DNA from: Bacteroidales bacterium
GTDB lineage: Bacteria; Bacteroidota; Bacteroidia; Bacteroidales; UBA932
Length of the DNA stretch: 16,170 nucleotides
Direction of reading: 5' to 3'
NCBI GenBank assembly: GCA_017483985.1
Contig: JAFUUB010000015.1
Location: 1 to 16,170, forward strand
Shown here one piece after another: positions 5,960 through 14,572 of the stretch. Every line of letters begins with the position of its first letter. Positions within the stretch are counted from its first letter, which is position 1. Made by a program: the position numbers and the translations under genes. Below the pieces are notes generated by a model, which did no database searches, had not been told where the DNA came from, and saw only the letters and a list, made by a program, of their open reading frames with translations.

Positions 5960-5994
5960 TACGAACCTTTACTGAGAATATAGCAATCCCCTTT

Positions 5995-6026
5995 ATTGCA
6001 AATTCCGAGCCATCTTGGTAAATTTG
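5995..6026 (+). promoter_or_regulatory. rlmH promoter, ATTG and TAAATTTG
   Basis: TAAATTTG (6019-6026) is a perfect TAnnTTTG -7 box; ATTG (5995-5998), one base off TTTG, lies 20 bp upstream. The rlmH ATG begins 7 nt after the -7 box, so transcription should begin at or within a few bases of the start codon, giving a leaderless or nearly leaderless message. Confidence 0.65.
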
Positions 6027-6032
6027 CGGCAG

Positions 6033-6506
6033 ATGAAGATCACTTTGCTCACCGTCGGCAAGACGGATGTGCGCTGGGTGCGCGAAGGCCTCGACCTCTA
6101 TGTATCGAGGCTTCGGCATTACGTGCCCTTCGTGCTGAATGAGATTCCCGAACTGAAAAATGTCTCCGCCCTATCGCAGGAGCAGATCAAGGAACGCGAA
6201 GGCGACCTGGTGCTGGCGGCCCTCAAGCCGGGCGACGAGGTGTATCTGCTCGACGAGCACGGCCGGCAGTTCCGCTCGGTGGATTTCGCCCGCTTCCTGC
6301 AGGACCGCATGAGCCGCAGCGGCCGGGACCTGGTCTTCGTCATCGGCGGGGCCTACGGCTTTGCCAAGAAAGTCTATGACCGGGCCGAGGGAAAGGTCTC
6401 CCTTTCCGAAATGACGTTCTCGCACCAGATGGTGAGAACGATTTTTGCAGAACAGCTCTACCGGGCCTTCACCATTATCAAAGGCGAACCCTATCACCAT
6501 GAATAA
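6033..6506 (+). CDS. rlmH: 23S rRNA (pseudouridine-1915-N3) methyltransferase RlmH
   Basis: 157 residues, the normal length for this SPOUT-class enzyme, which uses S-adenosylmethionine to methylate pseudouridine 1915 in helix 69 of 23S rRNA on assembled 70S ribosomes. Visible are the N-terminal MKITLLTVGK, the SAM-pocket segment FVIGGAYGF (102-110) of the trefoil knot, and the family signature LSEMTFSHQMVRTIFAEQ followed by the C-terminal GEPYHHE. The upstream in-frame ATG at 6015 lies before the promoter -7 box, so the ATG at 6033 is the start. The last 8 nt overlap the start of the NtrY-like kinase gene, so the two are translated from one message. No functional link between the two is known to me. 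Confidence 0.97.
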   Translation: MKITLLTVGKTDVRWVREGLDLYVSRLRHYVPFVLNEIPELKNVSALSQEQIKEREGDLVLAALKPGDEVYLLDEHGRQFRSVDFARFLQDRMSRSGRDLVFVIGGAYGFAKKVYDRAEGKVSLSEMTFSHQMVRTIFAEQLYRAFTIIKGEPYHHE

Positions 6507-9500
6507 GATCCGGGAAAATATGATCCGCCGATACGCCTGGGTCGTGCTGCTGCTCGCCGCCATCGTGCTCGTGGGCGTGTCGCTCTATACGCGGAGGGGG
6601 ACCGACTACACGGAAACGGCCGCCCGCAAGATTTCCGAGATCATCACCCGGCGGATGGACATCCTGGACAGTTTCACGTCCCGTGCCCTGGAACAGCCGC
6701 ATGACCAATGGATGGACCTGGACGGGCTGCCGGAGGACATGGTCGTCTACCGGTATGTCGCCGATTCCCTGCAGTCCTGGTGCCACCAGTTTACCGTCGA
6801 CAACGACGATATCAGCGCGCGGATGATGATCCAACGGTTCCCGGACCTACGGTACAACCTCGTTTCGCCGCTCTCGCAGGTCGATACGCTGGTCAGCCTG
6901 CAGAACATCGGCCCGAAATGGTATCTGACCTACAGCCGGACCGGCGATGACGGTTGCCGGGTCATTGCCGGCCTCGAGGTCAAAAATACCATGGACGGGT
7001 CTTCGGTCAACGGGGTCAACCCCCGGCTGAAACTCTCCGACCATTTCTCCCTGTATCCCATCAGCTGGAGCGGCGGAGCCGCCGTATCGGTGCGCGGGAT
7101 ACCCCTGCTCAAGGTCATCCAGGAAAATGCCCGTTCCAATCCGCGCCTGCCGGACGCCGCTTCGCTGTGGCTCTCCGTCCTGCTGCTCGTGGGAGCTGCG
7201 CTGCTTTTCCTGAATTACCACAAAAGCCTGCGGAACATGGTGCTGGCCGTCGCCGGCCTGACGCTGCTGATGGGCGCCTTCTACTGGCTCGGCCGCAGCC
7301 TCGGGACGATTTCCGACCTCTTCTCCCCGACCATCTATGCCGACGGCCCCCTGCTGTACTCCCTGGGTGCCGTACTGATCATCAACCTGAACATCGTCCT
7401 GGTCATCTGTTGCATCTATACGGTGCGGTTCCAGCTGCTCCGCCGGATGTTCTCCCGGCCCGGCAGCCGTTCCTCCGCCGTCCTGGTGCTGGGGCTGATG
7501 CTCATCGCCCTGCTGGTCTACATCCACCTGTCCTTCCGCAGCGTCCTGCTGAACTCCAATATCACGCTGGAACTTTACAAGATCGGCACCCTGAGCAGCT
7601 ATACGGCCTGCGTCTATGCCTCCTGGCTGTCGCTGCTGCTGATGATCCCGGTCCTGCTGCAGCTGATGCGTCCGATGCTGCGCCACCGTTTCGGCATCCG
7701 TTACAATGTCTTCTCCCGGACTTTCCGGACACTTTTCGCGATCTTCTGTGCCGTCTACATGGTCAGCGTGTCCTCCCTGCTGGGCTTCCGTCGGGAACGC
7801 AGCCGCGTCGAGATCTGGGCGAACCGCCTGGCCATTGACCGCGACCTGGCCTTTGAGATCCAGCTCCGCAGCGTCGAGAACGCCATCGCCGACGACCCGC
7901 TGATCGCCACCCTGATCTCCGGCGGGCTGGACTACCGGATCATCCTGAACCGCATCTCCGAGAATTACCTCGGCCGGGCCGCGCAGGACTACGACATCTC
8001 CCTGTACATGTTCCGGGGCTCGCAGCCCGACGCCTATGTCCTGTCCTACTATAATGAGATCCTCCGGACCGGGGTGCACATCTCCGGCGACTCCCGGTTC
8101 CTCTATTCCCAGACGGCCAACGGCCGCCCCCGTTATACGGGCGTGTTCTCCTACTATTCCCAGCAGGCCGGCCTGACGACCCTGCTGCTCGGCATCCAGT
8201 CCAAGGCGGAAAAGGAGGGGAGGGGCTATGCCGCGCTGGTGGACAATTCAGCGGGAGGACCCGTCGTGCTCCCGTCCCGGTATTCCTATGCCAAGTATTT
8301 GAATGATAAACTGGTATCTTATCGGGGAGACTATGCCTATCCGACGGTCCTGTCTGGACGTCTGCTGGAAGCGGACCGGGCCGGGGAAGAATTCCTCATC
8401 CTGGACCGCTACGTCCATTTCCTGTCGCCGGTCTCGGAAGATGAATTCATCGTCATCTCGCGGGTCAACGAAGACTTCACCATGTACATGGTCGCCGGTT
8501 TCGTGGTCGCCCTCCTGGCTTTCTTCGTGCTGAGCCTCCTTTCGCTGGGCAACCGGCGCAAGGGCGCCTTCGAGAAGAACTACTACAAGTCCCGGATGAA
8601 CACGGTCCTGTTCCTGTCCCTGATCGCGACCCTGGTCGTCCTGGCCCTGATCAGTGTGCTGTTCGTGTACCGGCGCAATGAGGCCAACATCATGAACCTC
8701 ATGACCTCGAAGGTAAGTACCGTCCAGGCCCTCGTCCAGGCGGACGCCCGTTATTTCCAGGCCATCAACGACTTTGATACCCAGGAATCGGTCCGCCGCC
8801 TGAGCGATATCAGCGACTACACCAAATCCGACATCACCCTTTATACGACCGCCGGCCGTTTCCACCGGTCCACCAGCCCCGAAGTGTTCGAACGGATGCT
8901 GGTCGGCACCCGTACCAACGAAGACGCCTACCGCAGCATCATCTACGAGAACCTCCGCTACTACATCCACAAAGAACGGCTGGGCCGCCGGAGTTTTTAT
9001 ATGCTGTATGCGCCCGTGATCAATGATGACGGCCACCTGCTGGCCATCCTGGGTGCTCCGTATACCGATACCGGGATGGAGTTCCGCGACGAGGCGGTCT
9101 TCCACGCCATCTTCGTCATCACGGCCTTCCTGATCCTGCTGATCCTGACCCGCTGGGTCACCACCCGCCAGGTCGACAAGATGTTCCGTCCGCTCATCGA
9201 CATGGGCAAGAAGATGGTCTCCGCCCGTACCGGCGGCCTGGAATATATCATCTACGACCGCGAAGACGAGATCTCATCGCTGGTGCGTGCCTACAACCTG
9301 ATGGTCCACGACCTGTCCGAAAGCAGCAAGCAGGCCGCCCAGGTCGAGCGTGACAAGGCCTGGAGCGAGATGGCCCGCCAGGTCGCCCATGAGATCAAGA
9401 ACCCGCTGACTCCGATCAAGCTGCAGATCCAGCGCATCATCCGTCTGAAGAACCGCGGCGATGCCGACTGGGCCGAGAAATTCGAGCAGATGGCCCCGGT

Positions 9501-10053
9501 CATCCTCGACAGCATCGACGGCCTGACCGATACCGCCAACGAATTCTCCACCTTCGCCAAGCTCTACAGCGAAGCCCCGGTGGAGATCGACCTGGACCGT
9601 CTCGCCGCCGACGAGATCGCCCTCTTCGACGACAAGGAGCACATCACCTTCCAGTACATCGGTCTCCAGGGCGCGAAGGTCATGGGCCCGAAGCCCCAGC
9701 TCACCCGCGTCTTCGTCAACCTGCTGACCAACGCCGTCCAGGCCATTGAGAACCAGCAGAAAGAAGATGCCGAAGCCGGCAGTACGCCGAAGCCCGGCCG
9801 GATCAACCTCAGCTTGCGCAACTCCGTGCGCGAAGGCTTCTATGACATTGTGTTTGAGGATAATGGCCCCGGCGTGAACGATGACAACCGCGGCCGGCTC
9901 TTCACCCCGAACTTCACCACCAAGAGCAGCGGCACGGGCCTGGGCCTGGCCATCTGTAAGAACATCCTCGAGCGCTGCTGCGGCGACATCGCCTACAGCC
10001 GCTCCTTCACCCTCGGGGGCGCCTGTTTCACCGTCCGGTTCCCGAAACGGTAA
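6499..10053 (+). CDS. Large NtrY-like multi-pass membrane sensor histidine kinase
   Basis: 1184 residues. About ten hydrophobic segments are visible: 12-30, 221-238, 245-263, 284-308, 325-345, 369-389, 409-428, 662-683, 702-724 and 868-888. They leave three long soluble stretches (31-220, 429-661, 725-867) that probably include extracytoplasmic sensor domains. After the last helix come a HAMP-like linker (about 889-945), the dimerisation/phospho-acceptor domain with His964 in VAHEIKNPLTP, and an ATPase domain with N-box NLLTN (1074-1078), DNGPG (1121-1125) and GTGLGL (1145-1150). The HEIKNPLTPIK motif is typical of NtrY-type kinases; ordinary NtrY is about 700-770 residues, so this is the enlarged Bacteroidota form. 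The start at 6499 overlaps rlmH by 8 nt. Predicted partner is the NtrX-like regulator at 1-684. The signal sensed is unknown. All catalytic motifs are intact. Confidence 0.93.
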   Translation: MNKIRENMIRRYAWVVLLLAAIVLVGVSLYTRRGTDYTETAARKISEIITRRMDILDSFTSRALEQPHDQWMDLDGLPEDMVVYRYVADSLQSWCHQFTVDNDDISARMMIQRFPDLRYNLVSPLSQVDTLVSLQNIGPKWYLTYSRTGDDGCRVIAGLEVKNTMDGSSVNGVNPRLKLSDHFSLYPISWSGGAAVSVRGIPLLKVIQENARSNPRLPDAASLWLSVLLLVGAALLFLNYHKSLRNMVLAVAGLTLLMGAFYWLGRSLGTISDLFSPTIYADGPLLYSLGAVLIINLNIVLVICCIYTVRFQLLRRMFSRPGSRSSAVLVLGLMLIALLVYIHLSFRSVLLNSNITLELYKIGTLSSYTACVYASWLSLLLMIPVLLQLMRPMLRHRFGIRYNVFSRTFRTLFAIFCAVYMVSVSSLLGFRRERSRVEIWANRLAIDRDLAFEIQLRSVENAIADDPLIATLISGGLDYRIILNRISENYLGRAAQDYDISLYMFRGSQPDAYVLSYYNEILRTGVHISGDSRFLYSQTANGRPRYTGVFSYYSQQAGLTTLLLGIQSKAEKEGRGYAALVDNSAGGPVVLPSRYSYAKYLNDKLVSYRGDYAYPTVLSGRLLEADRAGEEFLILDRYVHFLSPVSEDEFIVISRVNEDFTMYMVAGFVVALLAFFVLSLLSLGNRRKGAFEKNYYKSRMNTVLFLSLIATLVVLALISVLFVYRRNEANIMNLMTSKVSTVQALVQADARYFQAINDFDTQESVRRLSDISDYTKSDITLYTTAGRFHRSTSPEVFERMLVGTRTNEDAYRSIIYENLRYYIHKERLGRRSFYMLYAPVINDDGHLLAILGAPYTDTGMEFRDEAVFHAIFVITAFLILLILTRWVTTRQVDKMFRPLIDMGKKMVSARTGGLEYIIYDREDEISSLVRAYNLMVHDLSESSKQAAQVERDKAWSEMARQVAHEIKNPLTPIKLQIQRIIRLKNRGDADWAEKFEQMAPVILDSIDGLTDTANEFSTFAKLYSEAPVEIDLDRLAADEIALFDDKEHITFQYIGLQGAKVMGPKPQLTRVFVNLLTNAVQAIENQQKEDAEAGSTPKPGRINLSLRNSVREGFYDIVFEDNGPGVNDDNRGRLFTPNFTTKSSGTGLGLAICKNILERCCGDIAYSRSFTLGGACFTVRFPKR

Positions 10054-10059
10054 GAATGG

Positions 10060-11367
10060 TTATTTCTGCCGCATGTAGACCTGGACGGGACATCCGTGCA
10101 GGTCGAAATGCTCGCGCAGGCGGTTCTCCAGGAAGCGTTTGTACGGGTCCTTGACGTACTGCGGGAGGTTGCAGAAGAAAGCGAACGACGGGGAGGCGGT
10201 TGGGAGCTGGGTGATGAACTTGATTTTCACATACTTGCCCTTCCATGCCGGCGGCGGGTAGTTCTCGATCTCCGGGAGCATGGTCTCGTTGAGGACGGAG
10301 GTCGGGATCTTCCGGCTGTAGTTGTCATAGACATGGGCCACCTCGTTGAGCACGTCCATAATCCGCTGCTTCTTCAGGACCGACGTGAAGATGATCGGGA
10401 CGTCGGTGAAGGGGGCGATGCGCGCCTTCAGGCCTTCGGTATATTCCTTCATCGTGTGGGTGTCCTTTTCGATGGCATCCCACTTGTTGACCACCAGCAC
10501 GCAGGCCTTCTTGTTCTTCTGGATCAGGTTGAAGATGGCCATGTCCTGCGCTTCCATGCCGTTCTGGGCATCGATCATCAGGATGCAGACGTCGCTGTGC
10601 TCGATGGCCCGGATGGCGCGCATGACCGAGTAGAATTCCAGGTCTTCGCTGACCCGGCTCTTGCGGCGCATGCCGGCCGTGTCGACCAGCATGAACTCAT
10701 GCCCGAACTTGTTGTAGTGGGTCGCGATCGAGTCGCGGGTGGTGCCGGCGACGGGGGTCACGATGTTGCGTTCCTCGCCGAGCAGGGCGTTGGTCAGGGA
10801 AGACTTGCCGACGTTCGGTTTGCCTACGATGGCGATGTGCGGCAGGTTGGCATACGGATCTTCGACCGCCTCCTCCTTCGGAAGCAGCTTGACGATTTCG
10901 TCCAGCAGGTCGCCGGTGCCGCTGCCGTTGGCCGCGGAAATGCTCCAGACCTCGCCGAGGCCCAGGCTGTAGAACTGGTAGGCATCGTACATCTTCTCCC
11001 CGGAGTCCACCTTGTTGACGCACAGCACGACGGGCTTCTTGCTGCGGCGCAGCAGGTCGGCGATCTCGGCGTCATAATCGGTGACCCCGGTCGCGGCCTC
11101 CACCATGAAGAGGACCACGTCGGCTTCGTCGATGGCGATGACCACCTGCTTGCGGATCTCCTCCTCGAAGGCGTCGTCCGAGCCGGTGGACCAGCCGCCG
11201 GTGTCGACCACCGAGAACTCGGTGCCGCACCACTCGCATTTGCCGTAATGGCGGTCGCGGGTTACGCCCGCGGTCTCATCGACAATGGCCTGGCGCATGC
11301 CGACCAGCCGGTTGAAGAGGGTGGACTTGCCCACGTTCGGGCGTCCTACGATGGCTACTAGACTCAT
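10060..11367 (-). CDS. der: Ribosome biogenesis GTPase Der (EngA)
   Basis: 435 residues with the diagnostic double GTPase layout. First G domain: GRPNVGKS (8-15), DTGG (55-58), NKVD (118-121). Second: GKPNVGKS (182-189), DTAG (229-232), NKWD (294-297). A KH-like C-terminal domain (about 350-435) follows, with [21 protein letters not shown]. Der assists late assembly of the 50S subunit and is normally essential. The frame extends upstream to 11409, but the family N-terminus [11 protein letters not shown] starts at 11367. Its ATG overlaps the stop of the upstream small gene (ATGA, 11367-11364), indicating translational coupling. It is the last gene of the engB operon, and its stop is 6 nt from the stop of the convergent kinase gene. 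Confidence 0.97.
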   Translation of the reverse strand: MSLVAIVGRPNVGKSTLFNRLVGMRQAIVDETAGVTRDRHYGKCEWCGTEFSVVDTGGWSTGSDDAFEEEIRKQVVIAIDEADVVLFMVEAATGVTDYDAEIADLLRRSKKPVVLCVNKVDSGEKMYDAYQFYSLGLGEVWSISAANGSGTGDLLDEIVKLLPKEEAVEDPYANLPHIAIVGKPNVGKSSLTNALLGEERNIVTPVAGTTRDSIATHYNKFGHEFMLVDTAGMRRKSRVSEDLEFYSVMRAIRAIEHSDVCILMIDAQNGMEAQDMAIFNLIQKNKKACVLVVNKWDAIEKDTHTMKEYTEGLKARIAPFTDVPIIFTSVLKKQRIMDVLNEVAHVYDNYSRKIPTSVLNETMLPEIENYPPPAWKGKYVKIKFITQLPTASPSFAFFCNLPQYVKDPYKRFLENRLREHFDLHGCPVQVYMRQK

Positions 11368-11633
11368 TTTTCTTTCTTTTCGAACGGATACAGCCCGCAT
11401 CCGGCACAAGACTCGCTGTAGGTGCCGGAGCAGGTTGCGTCCGCAGGTTTCTTGCCGGTGCTGAACAGGTCGGCATCGACGTCCTTCATGCAGCGGATGC
11501 CCATGCGGCGCATGTTCTCGTTGGAACCGACGTCGCTGTTGGGGAATTCCTTCTTCCGGAAGATGACGTTGAAGCTCATCGCGAAAACGCCGGCTCCGAT
11601 CAGGATGAGGGCTGCAAGGAAGGCTTTCAGCAT
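11364..11633 (-). CDS. Small membrane-anchored Cys-rich protein between prs and der
   Basis: 89 residues, not recognised with certainty. One hydrophobic helix (about 3-24) is followed by FRKKEFP. The positive charges after the helix suggest that the C-terminal part lies in the cytoplasm, though a cleaved signal peptide cannot be excluded. The soluble part has four cysteines: Cys48 (GIRCMKD), Cys68 (ATCSG), and Cys76 and Cys79 (SCAGCG), a spacing that would suit metal or iron-sulfur binding or a redox role. It starts 4 nt after the prs stop and its stop overlaps the der start (ATGA), so it is firmly inside the operon. The arrangement recalls short Bacteroidota proteins annotated only as membrane or secreted protein with a late Cys-x2-Cys. 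Function unknown; that it is a real gene is well supported by the tight coupling. Confidence 0.82.
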   Translation of the reverse strand: MLKAFLAALILIGAGVFAMSFNVIFRKKEFPNSDVGSNENMRRMGIRCMKDVDADLFSTGKKPADATCSGTYSESCAGCGLYPFEKKEK

Positions 11634-11637
11634 ACGG

Positions 11638-12615
11638 CTAATGGATAAATTCGGAACTGATCTCCTCGAAGTTGTAGACCCGGTTGATGATGCGGGCGAA
11701 GGTGCTCGCGAGCGAGACGACCTTGATCTTGCTCTTGTCCTTGGACGGGTCGCTGGTGAGGGGAATGGTGTCGGTGACGATGACCTCCTTGATGGCGGAG
11801 CCGGCGATGTTCTCGTAGGCCTTGCCGGAGAGGACCGCATGGGTCGCGCAGGCGCGGACGCTGGCGGCGCCCTTCTCCATCAGGACGTCGGCGGCCTTGG
11901 TCAGGGTGCCGGCGGTGTCGATCATGTCGTCGACGATGACGATGTTCTTTCCCTCGACTTCGCCGATGGCGGTGATGTTCGCCACCACGTTGGCCCGCTC
12001 ACGGGACTTGTGGCAGATGATGACCGGGCAGGCGAGTTCCTTGGCATAGGCGTTGGCGCGCTTGGCACCGCCCATGTCCGGGGCGGCGATGGACAGGTTG
12101 TCGAGTCCGAGGGACTTGATATAGGGAATGAAGACCTTGCTGGCATAGATATGGTCGACCGGGAAGTCGAAGAATCCCTGGATCTGGTCGGCGTGCAGGT
12201 CGCAGGTCATGACGCGGTCCGCGCCGGCGGCACGCAGCAGGTTGGCGACGAGTTTGGCGCCGATCGACACGCGCGGCTTGTCCTTGCGGTCCTGGCGGGC
12301 CCAGCCGAAATACGGCATGACGGCGACGACCTTGTCGGCGGAGGCGCGCTTGGCGGCGTCGATGGTCAGCAGCAGTTCCATCAGGTTCTCCGTGGGCGGG
12401 AACGTGGACTGGAGGATGAAGACGGTGGCACCCCGGACGGTTTCCGTGAAAGCCGGCTGGAATTCTCCATCGCTGAACATGGTGACTTCCGAAGCACCCA
12501 GGTGCATCCGTTCCTCTTCCGGACCGCGGATGTTGTTGAGCTCTTCTACAACCTTGACTGCAAAGTCCTTGGAGGCCCTGCATGCAAACAATTCCATTCT
12601 GTGATCGTTGCGCAT
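11638..12615 (-). CDS. prs: Ribose-phosphate pyrophosphokinase (PRPP synthase)
   Basis: 325 residues from the ATG at 12615; a second in-frame ATG at 12597 would begin MELFAC, which aligns with MKLFAG of E. coli Prs, so the start is open between these two. Prs makes PRPP from ribose 5-phosphate and ATP for purine, pyrimidine, NAD, His and Trp synthesis. Motifs (from 12615): SDGEF (48-52), the ATP loop PYFGWARQDRKDKPR (101-115), the catalytic-site segment DLHADQIQGFF (139-149), APDMGGAKRA (178-187), and the PRPP-binding loop VIVDDMIDTAGTL (226-238). The longer frame to 12717 overlaps engB in another frame and lacks homology. The gene starts 8 nt after the engB stop and is followed after 4 nt by the small Cys-rich protein gene. 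Confidence 0.96.
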   Translation of the reverse strand: MRNDHRMELFACRASKDFAVKVVEELNNIRGPEEERMHLGASEVTMFSDGEFQPAFTETVRGATVFILQSTFPPTENLMELLLTIDAAKRASADKVVAVMPYFGWARQDRKDKPRVSIGAKLVANLLRAAGADRVMTCDLHADQIQGFFDFPVDHIYASKVFIPYIKSLGLDNLSIAAPDMGGAKRANAYAKELACPVIICHKSRERANVVANITAIGEVEGKNIVIVDDMIDTAGTLTKAADVLMEKGAASVRACATHAVLSGKAYENIAGSAIKEVIVTDTIPLTSDPSKDKSKIKVVSLASTFARIINRVYNFEEISSEFIH

Positions 12616-12623
12616 ATCGATAA

Positions 12624-13232
12624 TTAGGGGTTTATGGTCTCTTGCTTGAGGATATTGTCGATGAAATCGAGAATCTCGTCTTTGCCCAGGCCGGATTCGG
12701 CGCTGCTGACCAGGCACTCGGGCAGTCCGGCCCAGTCCTGGAGGAGGGTGTTCTTGTAGGCGTCGATCTGCTTCTGGCGGGCGACCGGTCCGAGCTTGTC
12801 GCCTTTGGTGAAGATGATGGCGAAGGGGATTTCATTGTCCACCAGCTCGTTCATGAAGTCGAGGTCGACCTTCTGGACATCGTGCCGGACATCGACCAGC
12901 ACGAAGAGCAGGCGGAGTTCTTCGGAAAAATTCAGGTAATTGCGGATGACCTCCTGCAGCTCCTGGCGCTCCTTGAGGGGCATCTTGGCGTAGCCGTAGC
13001 CCGGCAGGTCGACCAGGTACCACTCCCCGTTGATGCGGAAGTGGTTGACGAGTTTGGTCTTTCCGGGGGTGGCGGAGGTCTTGGCGAGCTTGCGGTTGCC
13101 CGTCAGCATGTTGATCAGCGAGGATTTGCCGACATTGGACCGCCCGATGAAGGCGAATTCCGGCAGACGCTCGGCCGGCTTCTGGTGGACCCGGGTGCTG
13201 CTTCCCGCAAACTTGGCTTCGGAAATCTTCAT
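12624..13232 (-). CDS. engB: Ribosome biogenesis GTP-binding protein EngB (YihA/YsxC)
   Basis: 202 residues, typical for this single-domain GTPase needed for 50S subunit assembly. Motifs: G1 GRSNVGKS (30-37), G2 region SATPGKT (53-59), G3 DLPGYGYA (75-82), G4 TKGD (142-145) and G5 SSAESGLG (176-183). The frame continues upstream to 13400, but MKISEAKFAG at 13232 fits the family N-terminus and lies about 50 nt after a good -7 promoter box (13291-13284). It is the first gene of a leftward operon with prs, the small Cys-rich protein and der. A second ribosome-assembly GTPase (Der) in the same operon suggests co-regulation with growth. Confidence 0.96.
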   Translation of the reverse strand: MKISEAKFAGSSTRVHQKPAERLPEFAFIGRSNVGKSSLINMLTGNRKLAKTSATPGKTKLVNHFRINGEWYLVDLPGYGYAKMPLKERQELQEVIRNYLNFSEELRLLFVLVDVRHDVQKVDLDFMNELVDNEIPFAIIFTKGDKLGPVARQKQIDAYKNTLLQDWAGLPECLVSSAESGLGKDEILDFIDNILKQETINP

Positions 13233-13283
13233 ACTGTCTGCATTTGCGTCCGGAGCGGAAAACCCTTTTCCGGGACGGCGAGG

Positions 13284-13291
13284 CAAAGATA
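13284..13291 (-). promoter_or_regulatory. -7 element of the engB operon promoter
   Basis: On the minus strand TATCTTTG (13291-13284) fits TAnnTTTG within the wider AATTGTTATCTTTG context. It would start transcription near 13279, leaving a leader of about 47 nt. No -33 TTTG at normal spacing was found. Confidence 0.6.
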
Positions 13292-13349
13292 ACAATTTTA
13301 TTTGAGTTTTTCCCGTTTGCAGGAAGATACAAAGATGAATAATAATTGT

Positions 13350-13357
13350 TATCTTCG
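13350..13357 (+). promoter_or_regulatory. -7 element of the xseA-xseB-glgB promoter
   Basis: TATCTTCG differs from TAnnTTTG by one base and sits in the same AATTGTTATCTT context as the divergent engB promoter and the GH43 promoter. The xseA ATG begins 7 nt after it, again implying an almost leaderless message. Confidence 0.5.
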
Positions 13358-13363
13358 CGGTGT

Positions 13364-14569
13364 ATGAAAGATTATGGTGAGCCGATCGATCTGCTGGCAT
13401 TGCAGAAGGGGCTGGGAAGGGCCGTCGAAGGGGCCTTTCCGGACCGGGTCTGGGTGCGGGCGGAGATCGCCGGACTGAAGGTCAATGCGGCCGGCCACTG
13501 TTACCTGGAGCTGTCCCAGAGCGAGGGCGGCCGGGTCGTGGCGCAGGTCCGTGCGGTGATCTGGCGCTCCCGTTATCCCGTTGTCAGCCAATCTTTCGCA
13601 GCCGCGGCCGGGGCCCCGCTTTCCGCGGGCATCCAGGTGCTGGCGCGGGTGCAGGTCTCCTATCATGAAGTCTACGGCATCTCCCTGGTCATCGACGAGG
13701 TCGACCCCTCCTTTACCCTGGGAGAGGCGGAGCGACTCCGCAAGGAAACGCTGGCGCGTCTGGAAAAGGAAGACCTCCTCGACCGGCAGAAACGGCTGCA
13801 TCTGCCCGACCTCCCTCAGCGCCTGGCGGTGATTTCCGCCGAGGGGGCGGCGGGCTACGGGGATTTCCGCCGGCATCTGCTGGAAAATCCTTACGGCTAT
13901 GCGTATGTCGTGGACCTGATTCCGGCCGTGATGCAGGGCGTCGCGGCTCCGGCCTCCATCCTGGAAGCCATGGGACGGGCCGGCAAAGGCTATGACGCCG
14001 TGCTGATCCTGCGCGGCGGCGGGTCCGAACTGGACCTGGCCTGTTTCGACGACTACGACCTGGCGGCCGGCATCGCCCGGTGCCCGGTCCCGGTGCTGAC
14101 GGCCATCGGCCACGACCGGGACAGCCATGTGGCCGACCGGGTGGCCCATACCGCCGTCAAGACCCCGACGGCCCTGGCGGACCTATTCCTGGACTGCACG
14201 GCCGCGGAAGACCAGCGCATCACTGCTTGGGAATCCCGGCTCCAGACCGCGTTCCGCAACCGTTTCGCCCAGCTGGACCTGCGGCTCCAGGCCCTGGAGC
14301 ACCTGGTCCGGACCGCGGCCCTGGGCCGTCTGCAAACAGCCGGGGCGAAGGTCGACCTGCTGGAAGCCAAGATCGCCGCGACCGACCCGCGGGGCGTCCT
14401 GCAGCGGGGGTTCTCCCTTGTGTTGGACGATAAGGGCGTGCGCCTTCGCGAGGTGCATGGCCGCAAAAAAGGCGACCGCATCCGCGTGCTGCTGCCCGAC
14501 GGGCGGCTGGACTGCCTGGTGGAGGGGGTCAGCGGCCCTCCGGACAATGACAAGACTTTGAAAGCCTGA
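13364..14569 (+). CDS. xseA: Exodeoxyribonuclease VII large subunit
   Basis: 401 residues, somewhat shorter than the 456-residue E. coli protein. With XseB it forms exonuclease VII, which degrades single-stranded DNA from both ends. The N-terminal OB-fold (about 12-115) contains WVRAEIAGLKVNAAGHCYLEL. The catalytic domain has ISAEGAAGYGDF (158-168), LRGGGSELDL (216-225) and GHDRDSHVADRVAHTAVKTPTALAD (249-273), followed by a long helical stretch (about 280-340) and a short beta C-terminus with DPRGVLQRGFSLV. The frame extends 6 codons upstream to a TTG, but the promoter -7 box lies in that stretch, so the ATG at 13364 is the start. xseB follows after 3 nt. It is transcribed divergently from engB. 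Confidence 0.95.
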   Translation: MKDYGEPIDLLALQKGLGRAVEGAFPDRVWVRAEIAGLKVNAAGHCYLELSQSEGGRVVAQVRAVIWRSRYPVVSQSFAAAAGAPLSAGIQVLARVQVSYHEVYGISLVIDEVDPSFTLGEAERLRKETLARLEKEDLLDRQKRLHLPDLPQRLAVISAEGAAGYGDFRRHLLENPYGYAYVVDLIPAVMQGVAAPASILEAMGRAGKGYDAVLILRGGGSELDLACFDDYDLAAGIARCPVPVLTAIGHDRDSHVADRVAHTAVKTPTALADLFLDCTAAEDQRITAWESRLQTAFRNRFAQLDLRLQALEHLVRTAALGRLQTAGAKVDLLEAKIAATDPRGVLQRGFSLVLDDKGVRLREVHGRKKGDRIRVLLPDGRLDCLVEGVSGPPDNDKTLKA

Positions 14570-14572
14570 GAT

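Noticed and set aside
6847..8079. 410-codon minus-strand open frame opposite the kinase gene
   Set aside because: Gln/Asp/Val/Gly-rich shadow of the membrane-coding region; no promoter or family features.
10096..11361. 421-codon plus-strand open frame opposite der
   Set aside because: Exact antisense shadow of der with Asp/Val/Leu/Gly-rich low-complexity content.
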